This document shows, piece by piece, positions 9,601 to 16,291 of a stretch of DNA of 64,000 nucleotides. This stretch comes from Polyangium spumosum (GTDB lineage Bacteria; Myxococcota_A; Polyangia; Polyangiales; Polyangiaceae), in NCBI RefSeq assembly GCF_009649845.1, contig NZ_WJIE01000004.1:682001-746000 (forward strand), read 5' to 3'. The notes beneath the pieces are model-generated. The model saw only the letters and a program-made list of their open reading frames with translations. It was not told the origin of the DNA and ran no database searches. The position numbers and the translations under genes were made by a program. How positions within the stretch are numbered: position 1 is the first letter of the stretch; each line of letters opens with the position of its first letter.

Positions 9601-9745
9601 GGCGCGCCTCGACGGCACGTTCCTGCCGCATGCGGAGGCGAAGGCGAGGCCGGCGGACAGACCGGCGCAGCCGGCCGCGGTGCCACTCGCGGCGACGGAG
9701 CGATCGACGGGGCGACGGTGGAGCTTCGTGTGCAGCCGGCGCTAG
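6665..9745 (+). CDS. Large lipoprotein with beta-propeller-like repeats
   Basis: 1026 residues. A signal peptide ends in lipobox LPVTGC, with Cys28 as the acylated residue. The mature protein is beta-rich with repeats typical of propellers, including an Asp-box-like ESTDGGMTWKVFD near residue 555, as found in sialidase and BNR proteins. A glycine-rich linker FGMGGFGGFGGFGR near 660 separates the N-terminal propeller from a second beta-rich half. Several cysteine pairs are compatible with an extracytoplasmic location. Start is ATG at 6665; ATG at 6674 is an alternative. It is divergent from asd and convergent with the following methyltransferase (4-nt gap). No catalytic site is apparent, so a role beyond a surface lipoprotein would be speculation. 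Confidence 0.9.
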   Translation: MAVMRGRTSRASSLVALLAFATLPVTGCKSGASGGATKGSASPAEKPAAVPGKLVPMVSPSRLLPDVRGDRGVIAYEAGARRVLVDRMRLVTYEDGRTERANELLPLGHVRSVELPSRLGGGFVFHATSGGGTQLWRASSWLGKLRPLVQFSSTTTDVVPGFDRLYLRLASNGKLVAVDTETGEVRSLAPLPPAAAYGGLAFADGFSGVVDADLRGVLATFDAGATWRPLHLPERPAAISVVDGEPTMFVTGGKYVLDARGNLTYRASQVATDDEGDDTTPAAPKGPFGKKVLRAAVEDGFPDSPRTAVVARQGALARVSLDTGAIVDLNLTAFPEREASCHATRVGASYGFVCGEREGPTNVYTFAPPLVMKKVLSFKGPRFVSPNGQGALVVRGPCGEEDAGAASDTRVYCVRAASGATREVRVKGDLGVERVVALSDERVAILVPPRAGSTGQLTILKGSDMTNVPLVLPQKPRSVARELRRGMWLEGFEEREPGVLGGWVEAGGPVIGVRVKLDGAVTAGEARDNENGVVVSGRFALSQGEGGRSAESTDGGMTWKVFDMPEHDVAPGDAPTRACGPVGCVLAGWVRVGWGKPAISGDLRAAEAPPSLYVPMKTTPTVRLTCAHVGKPVTEPLPDKPVKKAPTPPPRSSGTFGMGGFGGFGGFGRVSPQPLKTPWSTFRNMPAPTLDKDEIGIDNGAPYDLVSLRAYAWGKKGSDWARTGHFLVRFDDRFDPAGGVRSTATSAPPWPDESATADGMGIGSYPLASWGSFLDPSGRHALSHVCRGTSCSLLAASEGQPVLLLRDAAGRTTGLSRPLPLGAVRVGESWFFLAQGTSYDMVSLYRVDLGVIRLVSSFHRPSPSRYTMPEPPRLVRRALGTGLGLLVTSIPEPGERFGGMYVHPVDPETGVVSEPIALGKRDLGGALPPRCVEGQDGWILDTSLDVSPSLETPGGRGTFDSVEMRLRLDPGQACVEGIAARLDGTFLPHAEAKARPADRPAQPAAVPLAATERSTGRRWSFVCSRR

Positions 9746-9749
9746 CCGC

Positions 9750-10493
9750 TCAGGGCTTCTTCGCGACCACGATGTACTGATCGGGCAAGGTCTCCGGGAC
9801 GACCTCGGCTTCGAGGCCCGCGGACGCGAGCTCGGCGATCATGGCCTCGGGCGTGATGCGGTGCTCCTTCGGCGGGCCCTTCGTGGCCTCCATCGTGAAG
9901 TCGACGATGACGAGCAGGCCGCCGGGCTTCAGGCCGTCGCGCACCTTCGCGGCGTAGTCCTTTCGTCCGTCGATGTGGTGCCAGACGTCGACGATGAGCA
10001 CACGATCGACGGTGCCCTGGCCGAGGCCCGGATCGGCGAGCCCGACCTGACGCGCCTCCACGTTGTCGAGCTTCTCCTTCGCGGCGCGCTCGCGCAGGTA
10101 ACGGACCATGTCGGCCTCGACGTCGAGGGCGAGCACCTTGCCGCTCGGGCCCACGCCACGCGCGAGGTGCGGCTCGAAGTACCCCGTGCCCGCGCCGAGA
10201 TCCGCGACGGTCATGCCGGGCGAGAGGCGCAGCGCCGCGACGACCTCGTCCGGCTTCTGCCAGGCGTCACGCGCCGGATCGTCGAACTCCTTGGCCCAGT
10301 CCTCGGCCTTCTCGAAGCGATGCACGAGCGGCCCGCCGTGCCCGTGATGGCCGTGATGGCCGTGATGGCCGCCGTGCGCGTGGGCGCCTCCCGCGGGCTC
10401 GGCCGTCTTGGGGGCGGGTTGCGTGGCGCTCGCGCCGCCGCAGCCGGCGAGCAGAGGGAGCGCGAGGATCACGAGGAGAGGATGAAGTCGCAT
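9750..10493 (-). CDS. Lipoprotein-anchored class I SAM-dependent methyltransferase with His-rich linker
   Basis: 247 residues from ATG 10493. The signal sequence MRLHPLLVILALPLLAGC has its lipobox Cys at 18. A histidine-rich linker (about 37-53, HAHGGHHGHHGHHGHGG) follows, then a Rossmann methyltransferase: motif I VADLGAGTGYF near 96-106, acidic ALDVEADMVRYL, and post-motif strands VDRVLIVDVWHHID and GGLLVIVDF. The fold and motif I support SAM binding. The lipoprotein signal would place it outside the cytoplasm, where SAM is not expected, so substrate and even activity are uncertain; metal binding by the His tract is an inference. An upstream in-frame start at 10511 overlaps the trmO stop and would disrupt the signal peptide. 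It is convergent with the upstream lipoprotein and follows trmO. Confidence 0.88.
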   Translation of the reverse strand: MRLHPLLVILALPLLAGCGGASATQPAPKTAEPAGGAHAHGGHHGHHGHHGHGGPLVHRFEKAEDWAKEFDDPARDAWQKPDEVVAALRLSPGMTVADLGAGTGYFEPHLARGVGPSGKVLALDVEADMVRYLRERAAKEKLDNVEARQVGLADPGLGQGTVDRVLIVDVWHHIDGRKDYAAKVRDGLKPGGLLVIVDFTMEATKGPPKEHRITPEAMIAELASAGLEAEVVPETLPDQYIVVAKKP

Positions 10494-10504
10494 GACGCGC
10501 CCTT

Positions 10505-11362
10505 CTAGCACCTCGACTCCCCATCCTCCCGGCCGAACCGCGCGACGAACGCGCGATGCACGTCGACGGCAGGATCGTCGGAGAGCGCGAGATCGCGCTC
10601 GCGGTAGCCCGTCCCGATCGACAGGATCGTGACGTCGCGGCGATCGACGCGGAACCGGACGCGGAAGTCCTTGTACGCGAGGCGCAGCGTGCCGTCGGGC
10701 AGGGCGCGGATGCGGCGGTACGGGTGCGGCTGCGGGCCGAGGCGCAGCGTCCGATCGACGGGCGCGACGAGATCGATCCCGTGTTCGTCGCGGAGATACG
10801 CGGCCTGCGTGGAGGCGTGCGCGCTCCAGGTGACGGAGAAACCTGGCTCGGGATCCGCCGGCGCCTCGCCCGCGTGCTCGTCCGGGGCCGCGAGTGGCTC
10901 GAGCCAGCCCGTGCGCGCGCCGGGCCGCGCCTCCGCGTAAGGGATGTAGGGCTTGATGTCGAGCACGGGGCTCTCGTCGATCATGTCCACGTCGCGAACG
11001 TGGATCACGAGGCTCTCGACGGAGACGAGGCGCACGAGCGAGAGGCCGATGGGGTTCGGCCGATGGGGCGATCGCGTGGCGAGGACGCCGCGGCGTTTGC
11101 CGGCGCTGCGCGGGGGCAGGACCTTCGGCCTCCAGCCTTTGTTGAGGTGGAAGAGGAAGACGACCCAGAGGAACTCCCAGCCTTCGAGATCACTCACCGC
11201 GTGCTCGAGGCCGCGGCCGGCGGCGAGCTCGATGCGGCCCTCCGCGCCCTCCGAGGCGTGCGGCTGGCGCGGCGTGCTCACGCGATCGGGGAACGGCGTG
11301 CGCAGGATCCCGATCGGCGTGAGCGAAATCGGGCTGAGGCGGGGATCGTCGGGTCGTAGCAA
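10505..11362 (-). CDS. trmO: tRNA (N6-threonylcarbamoyladenosine37-N6)-methyltransferase TrmO (TsaA/YaeB family)
   Basis: About 285 residues. The N-terminal TsaA domain carries the family signature: IGILRTPF near the start, then GRIEL, DLEGWEFLWVVFLFHLN, GVLATRSPHRPNPIGLSLVRL and VLDIKPYIPY. TrmO adds a methyl group to t6A at position 37 of threonine tRNAs using SAM. The C-terminal part (from about residue 165, GFSVTWSAHAST onward) matches the YaeB-type extension. Start is uncertain: no ATG or GTG is well placed, and TTG at 11362 keeps the full domain while leaving the two 51-bp hairpin repeats outside the gene. The longer frame to 11914 reads through the repeats into the neighbouring esterase and is an artefact. 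It is probably cotranscribed with the methyltransferase lipoprotein (11-nt gap). Confidence 0.88.
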   Translation of the reverse strand: MLRPDDPRLSPISLTPIGILRTPFPDRVSTPRQPHASEGAEGRIELAAGRGLEHAVSDLEGWEFLWVVFLFHLNKGWRPKVLPPRSAGKRRGVLATRSPHRPNPIGLSLVRLVSVESLVIHVRDVDMIDESPVLDIKPYIPYAEARPGARTGWLEPLAAPDEHAGEAPADPEPGFSVTWSAHASTQAAYLRDEHGIDLVAPVDRTLRLGPQPHPYRRIRALPDGTLRLAYKDFRVRFRVDRRDVTILSIGTGYRERDLALSDDPAVDVHRAFVARFGREDGESRC

Positions 11363-11374
11363 TGTGATGGGGGG

Positions 11375-11477
11375 TTTGGGGGCGTAGCTCGGCTTGTCCG
11401 AGCGTAGCCCCCAAGCGTAGACCACGTTTGGGGGTGTAGCTCGGCTTGTCCGAGCGTAGCCCCCAAGCGTAGACCAC
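11375..11477. repeat. Two tandem 51-bp copies of an imperfect-hairpin repeat
   Basis: Unit 1 is 11375-11425 and unit 2 is 11427-11477; they differ at a single position (c or t after the G run). Each holds two perfect stem segments, gggggc/gcccccc-type outer and gctcgg/ccgagc inner, separated by a symmetrical gta/gta internal loop with a cttgt apex. The pair fills the space between the esterase stop (11482) and the trmO start, both on the minus strand. It could act as a processing or termination element, or be a dispersed repeat that has expanded locally. Confidence 0.85.
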
Positions 11478-11481
11478 CAAC

Positions 11482-14400
11482 TTACTCGGTCCACATCGCT
11501 TCGGACTCGCCCATCGTGCGGTACTTCGTGTCGATGTGGTTCATGAGCTCGAGCCACCACGACTCGAGCTTCGCGCCGCTCGCGAGCGGGCTCTCGCCGA
11601 AGAACGTGCCGCGGATGCACTCGGCCTTGCCGTCCGGACCCGTGCGGCAGCGGCCGTCCACGAACACCATGATCATCTTCGGCAGCCGGCTCTCCGTGCT
11701 GTCCGTCGGCGCGTTCATGAACGTCTTGATCAACGCCGACGCCGCCACGAGATCCTGCGGCTCCTGGCCGTAGCCGTGCAGCGCGTAGACGACCGGGTAA
11801 CGCCGCTCCTTCTGGTCCTTGTGCGCATAACCGGGCGGCAGCGCCACGCTGACCGGGCCGACGCGGCCGAAGGACGACTTGAACTCGAAGTTGCAAGCGC
11901 CCGCGACCTCGCACGGCTCGGCGTCCGGATCCGCGTCGTCGTTGCTCTCGAGCACGAGCGTGCGCAGCTCCGGATCGGGCCAGCGCGAGCCGATGAAGTA
12001 GAGCGCGCTCTGCAGGCGCGCCACGAGCTCGTTCGCCGTGCCCACGTGCTGGCCGCTGCCGCTCTCGATGTCCGCGGCCGTCGGATCGAGCTTGCCGTAA
12101 CGCTGCAGCACGATGCCGGGCAGGTCCGCGTACGGCACGCGCGAGGGCGCGTAGGCGTTGAAGTTGCCCGGCTCGAGCTCGGGGTGCTGCGTGAAGTCCG
12201 AGAAGTACGTCACGCTCCGCTTGCGCGCGCCGAACGCGCCCGCGAGGTGCTGCGCGCTCACCGCGAAGTTGAAGAGGTCACGCGTGCCGCCGTCGGTCCA
12301 CACGTCGATGCGCCGAAGCGCCGCGTCGTCGAGCTCGCCGCCGGGCGGCGCCTCGCGCGTGATGCGGTGGACGATCGAGTGCGCGTCGCGCTCCCAGAAC
12401 CGGTCGAGCCCGCTCGCGACCGTGAACTTCCCGTCGCCCTCGCCGACGTCGTAGCCGTCGCCCTCCTGCTGCCAGCCCCCGGGCGGCTGTTGCTTCGTGC
12501 CGGCGACGCCGTCGAGGCCGACGTCCTGGAAGGGCTCGCCCGCGTCGAAGCGCATGTTGCCCTCCGTGCCGCTCGGGTTGTACTGCGCGTCGTAGTCGTC
12601 GCCGGCCGGATCCTCGTTCACGCCCGGCATGTACCCGGGCTCCATCGTGCTCGGGATCCCGTCCTTGCCCACGTCGTCGAACGGCTCGTGGCCGGCGCGG
12701 ATGATCGGCTCCATCTCGTCGCGCTTGCCGTTGCCGTTGTAGTCGACCGCGAGCGCGAGCTCGAGCGGGTAGGTGTTGCCCTCGTCGGTCCACCAGTTCG
12801 CGTACGGCGAGCGCTCCTGCTTCTGCGGCGAGCCGTCGCAGACCGTGATCACCGGGAAGGTGCCGTCGGGGTTGAACTCGTCGTCGAAGTAGCTCGTCAG
12901 CGTGAGCGTGTTCGCGCAGCGCTCGATCGGGCAGTTCTGCTCGAGCTCCTGCTGCTTCTCCTTGTCCGGCCCGTCGAGCGGATCGACCCAGAGCGTGCAC
13001 TCGTCCGTGGGACGGCCGCCCGTCTGGCTCGCATCGTCCGGGCGAACGCCGGCGGGCAGGTTCTCCGCGCCGGGCGTGAGGTTCTCGCCGTTGGGGTTGC
13101 CGAACATGACGGCGAGGTCGCGGAAGATTTGCACGTACGCCCCGCGGTTGAAGCTGCCGCCGGTGCCCGTGCGCGGGTACTCGAACCACCACTGGTTGAA
13201 GACCTGCGTGTGCTCGTACGGATCACGCGGCGGCAGGATCCACGCGCACTTGCCGGGTGATCCGTCGATCACGCCGATACACGTCTCGTCCGCCGCGCAC
13301 TCGGCGTTCGTCTGGCAGAGCGTGGGCTCCATCGGGATGTCGCCGAGCACCGTGCCCTTCTGGATCGGCCGGAACCCGCCGACGTAGTGGCGCTTCACCG
13401 CGTCGAGCATCCACGTCCAGGAGACCGGCCCGCCGAGCGGCGCGAGGGCGTCGAAGAGGTGGTGGTGGCGCATGCCGAACATGGCCGTGCCGCCGCCGCC
13501 CATCGAGACGCCGAGGATCGCGCGGTGGGTCAACCTGCGCGGATACGTGTTCGTGCCGGCGTCCTTCGCCACGACGGCCTGGTAGGTGCCGAGCCGCGGC
13601 GCCTTGAACGAGAGCGCCCACGTGTCGCCGACCTTCACGAAACGCGCGTCCGCGACCGGCACCACGCGCGGCTCCTTGAAGGCCGGGCCCGAATACGCGA
13701 CCGAGACGTGGCGCAGGCGCGCCTTCTCCGGCAGACGCGCGGGGTTCACCGGGATGGTCATCGGCACGTCGCGCTGGAACCTCGAGGCGACGGGGCCAAA
13801 CGTGACGGGCGGGCCGAGCGGATCGTAGCCGGTCGGCAGCGTCGCTTCGCCGCAGGCGATCGTCGCGTCGAACGGCGCGACGCTCCACAGGTAGCTGCCG
13901 CTGTTCGGGTTGCTCGCGCCCTCGGGCAGGCCGAGGCTCGCCGCCGCGAGGCCGCCCTTCGCCGTGATCGTCTTGCCGCCCTCGACCTTGCCCGTCGCGC
14001 CGTCTCCCGCGGCGCAGGTGACGTCGGCCGCGCCGGACGTGTCGAGCACCTCGACTTCGAGCGTGGCCTCCACCTCGGTGCCGTCGCCGCGGGGCAAGAA
14101 GGCCTTCACCGTGGCGCTGCCGCCCGTCTTGCCAGCGGCGACGGCGACGTCGACGCCCGCCTTGTACAGGTCGAGCGTGTCGCCTGCGGGCGCGGGCGTG
14201 ATGTCCGCGCTCGACGTCTCGAAGCGGATCGGGGTCTTGGTGCAGAAGTCGGGCTCGGCGACGAGGCGGACCGTGCGCGTGGCGCACGCCGCGCCCTCGG
14301 CGCATTTCGCGACGAATACGCGGCTCGGCTCGAAGCGGAGCTTGACCACGTCGGGCGACGGCGCGGAGCAGAAATCACCGGGCCGGAGCGTCGGGTCGGT

Positions 14401-14538
14401 CCCGCCGGAGCTCGTGGGCGGGGTGGTCTCGGTGGTGCAGCTCGGCGCGGCGACGGCGCCGAGCGCGCCGAGGAGCGCGAGGACGGAAGCCGCGCGGAAA
14501 CGCGTGGAAGAAAAGCCCCATAGGCGAGCGGTCGTCAT
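11482..14538 (-). CDS. Large esterase-like lipoprotein with apparently circularly permuted alpha/beta-hydrolase fold
   Basis: 1018 residues. The signal peptide ends at APSC with Cys34 probably acylated. Residues 35-335 are beta-sandwich-like with several Cys. A nucleophile elbow RAILGVSMGGGGTAMFG lies at 339-355 (Ser345) followed by LFDALAPLGG, as in EstD/antigen-85-type esterases. The part of the fold normally N-terminal to the elbow (YPVVYALHGYGQ, then MIMVFVDGRC, GTFFGES and LMNHIDTKYRT) appears at the extreme C-terminus, about 900-1012. Between them sit Asp/Asn-rich calcium-loop-like segments (DYNGNGKRDEMEP, EGDGYDVGEGDGKF). The order suggests a permuted or split hydrolase; a catalytic acid and histidine are not assigned. 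Surface location is inferred from the lipobox. No operon partner defines a substrate. Confidence 0.88.
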   Translation of the reverse strand: MTTARLWGFSSTRFRAASVLALLGALGAVAAPSCTTETTPPTSSGGTDPTLRPGDFCSAPSPDVVKLRFEPSRVFVAKCAEGAACATRTVRLVAEPDFCTKTPIRFETSSADITPAPAGDTLDLYKAGVDVAVAAGKTGGSATVKAFLPRGDGTEVEATLEVEVLDTSGAADVTCAAGDGATGKVEGGKTITAKGGLAAASLGLPEGASNPNSGSYLWSVAPFDATIACGEATLPTGYDPLGPPVTFGPVASRFQRDVPMTIPVNPARLPEKARLRHVSVAYSGPAFKEPRVVPVADARFVKVGDTWALSFKAPRLGTYQAVVAKDAGTNTYPRRLTHRAILGVSMGGGGTAMFGMRHHHLFDALAPLGGPVSWTWMLDAVKRHYVGGFRPIQKGTVLGDIPMEPTLCQTNAECAADETCIGVIDGSPGKCAWILPPRDPYEHTQVFNQWWFEYPRTGTGGSFNRGAYVQIFRDLAVMFGNPNGENLTPGAENLPAGVRPDDASQTGGRPTDECTLWVDPLDGPDKEKQQELEQNCPIERCANTLTLTSYFDDEFNPDGTFPVITVCDGSPQKQERSPYANWWTDEGNTYPLELALAVDYNGNGKRDEMEPIIRAGHEPFDDVGKDGIPSTMEPGYMPGVNEDPAGDDYDAQYNPSGTEGNMRFDAGEPFQDVGLDGVAGTKQQPPGGWQQEGDGYDVGEGDGKFTVASGLDRFWERDAHSIVHRITREAPPGGELDDAALRRIDVWTDGGTRDLFNFAVSAQHLAGAFGARKRSVTYFSDFTQHPELEPGNFNAYAPSRVPYADLPGIVLQRYGKLDPTAADIESGSGQHVGTANELVARLQSALYFIGSRWPDPELRTLVLESNDDADPDAEPCEVAGACNFEFKSSFGRVGPVSVALPPGYAHKDQKERRYPVVYALHGYGQEPQDLVAASALIKTFMNAPTDSTESRLPKMIMVFVDGRCRTGPDGKAECIRGTFFGESPLASGAKLESWWLELMNHIDTKYRTMGESEAMWTE

Positions 14539-14569
14539 GGGGTCGGGAGGATACCGAAGAATGCCCCGT

Positions 14570-16225
14570 TCAGGGCGACGGCACTTCGGGCTCCGGCTCG
14601 GGCTCGGGGTCGGGGTCGGGCGCGGGGGGCATCTCCTCGGGGAGCGCGGGGAGCGCGCCCGTGACCGGCGACTTCTCGATCGACGCGACGAGCGCGCCGT
14701 CGGTCACGCTTCCCACCCAGGATCCCTGGAGCGAGACGGGCACCGCGATGTCGTCGACCTTCGCGCCGGCCGCGGCGAAGATCTGGACGAGGCCGATTTT
14801 TCCCTGGATGGCAGAACCATCCTGGGCCGCGTCCCAGCGCGCGGTGAGCGCCTCCTGACAGAGGCCGGCGAGGCACGTGGCGTCACAAGCGCCGAAGCTG
14901 CCGAGGGCCTGGCCGAGCGCGTCGCAGCCCGCGATCGTCGCGAGCGCGTCCCCCATCGTCGTGCCTTCGGGCGCGCCTTCGAGCGCCACGCTCTTGCACA
15001 CGCCGCCCACGTACCGCGTGGGCAACCAGAAAAGCTCTGCGCTCGTGGCGATGTTGTCCCCCGGCTCGGACGCGATCTTCACGAGGTGCGTGCCCGGCAT
15101 GCCGGCTTCGTCGGCCGGGACGACGCCGAGGCGCGACGGCGAGAAACTCCCGTAGCCGGGGACCGCCGTGAGCGCGGTCAAACGCCCGGTGAGCTCGCCC
15201 GGCGGCGCGCTCGAGCCCTGCGCGAGGAACGCCTCGATCGCCGCGCGCAGCGTCATCGGCTGCGCGGCGAGGTGGTCCTTCGTGATCGTGTCCCAGCCGC
15301 TCGCCGCGCGGGCGTCGGCGAAGAGCGCTCCATCGAGCTCGGAGACGCGCGCGGCCATCTCGTCGAGCAGCCACGTCGAGGCCTCCGCGCCCGCGGGCGC
15401 GAATCGCTGGAGCAAGTCCTTGCCCGCCGCGGTCATCATCGAGCCCCACGGCGTCGCCGCGGGCGTGAACACGAAGCTCACGTCGAGGTCGGTCTTCCCG
15501 ACGACGATGGGTTTGTCGATGATGTTGACCTTGATCTTCTCCGTCGTCCCCGCGATGAGGCCACTCGCCGTGGCGCAGCCCCACGCGTAACGGCCGGCGC
15601 GCACCGAGACCGCGAGCGTCGGGCCGACGGGGGCCTTCTCCACGAAGAGCGGCTCGGAAGCGGGCGCGCTCATCACGATGTCGGCCGGCGCGTCGTCCGG
15701 CAGGAGCGGCGCGACCGCCTCGCACGTCGAGCGCGGCAGCACGCTGACCGTCCAGGTCGTGACGTCGCGCTTGCCCTTGTACGTGGGCACGACCTCGAGC
15801 GTCGCGAAGCCGTCGCCGCTCACCGTCACGGGCAGCTCGGCCGCGGGGCCGTCCTTGATCCACGCGCGCAGGGTGAAGCTCGTCGCCTTGTTCGGCGCGC
15901 GCATCTGCACCGTCGCGGCGCCCTCCGCGTTCATCGGGGCCGCCACGCGATCGAGCGTCGCGTCGAGCGAATCCCCGAGCAGGACGAACCACACCTCCGA
16001 GGACGTCGGCGGCTCCGTTCGCACCGTGATCGTGGCCTGCTCGCGCATGCCCAGGTTCAGCGTGCCCTCGTTCGTGAAGAGGAGCTGCGTCTTGGGAGCC
16101 TCCTCCACGGGCGGCGACCACGGCGTCACCGCGGGCGCCTCGTCGTCACTCTCGGCGCAGCCGAGCAGCGCCGGCCCCGCCGTCGCGAAGAGGACAAACC
16201 ATGAAAGACGGAAAGGTAAGCGCAT
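14570..16225 (-). CDS. Lipoprotein, unknown function
   Basis: 551 residues. The signal peptide ends in ALLGC with the lipobox Cys near residue 23. Residues about 45-250 form Ig-like or bacterial surface beta domains (ATITVRTEPPTSSEVWFVLLGD, ATSFTLRAWIKDG). About 265-480 is helical with Cys-rich spots (CDALGQALGSFGACDATCLAGLC). The C-terminus is an acidic-proline tail of repeated P-D/E pairs (PDPDPEPEPEPE). No enzyme motif is visible. It sits 31 nt upstream of the large esterase-like lipoprotein gene on the same strand, so the two are probably coexpressed and both displayed on the envelope. Confidence 0.88.
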   Translation of the reverse strand: MRLPFRLSWFVLFATAGPALLGCAESDDEAPAVTPWSPPVEEAPKTQLLFTNEGTLNLGMREQATITVRTEPPTSSEVWFVLLGDSLDATLDRVAAPMNAEGAATVQMRAPNKATSFTLRAWIKDGPAAELPVTVSGDGFATLEVVPTYKGKRDVTTWTVSVLPRSTCEAVAPLLPDDAPADIVMSAPASEPLFVEKAPVGPTLAVSVRAGRYAWGCATASGLIAGTTEKIKVNIIDKPIVVGKTDLDVSFVFTPAATPWGSMMTAAGKDLLQRFAPAGAEASTWLLDEMAARVSELDGALFADARAASGWDTITKDHLAAQPMTLRAAIEAFLAQGSSAPPGELTGRLTALTAVPGYGSFSPSRLGVVPADEAGMPGTHLVKIASEPGDNIATSAELFWLPTRYVGGVCKSVALEGAPEGTTMGDALATIAGCDALGQALGSFGACDATCLAGLCQEALTARWDAAQDGSAIQGKIGLVQIFAAAGAKVDDIAVPVSLQGSWVGSVTDGALVASIEKSPVTGALPALPEEMPPAPDPDPEPEPEPEVPSP

Positions 16226-16291
16226 CGGGGGGGAGTTTACCCCGGAGCGAGGCCGGCGGCGACCTCTCTTCGCGTGATCTTCGCTGGTTCG

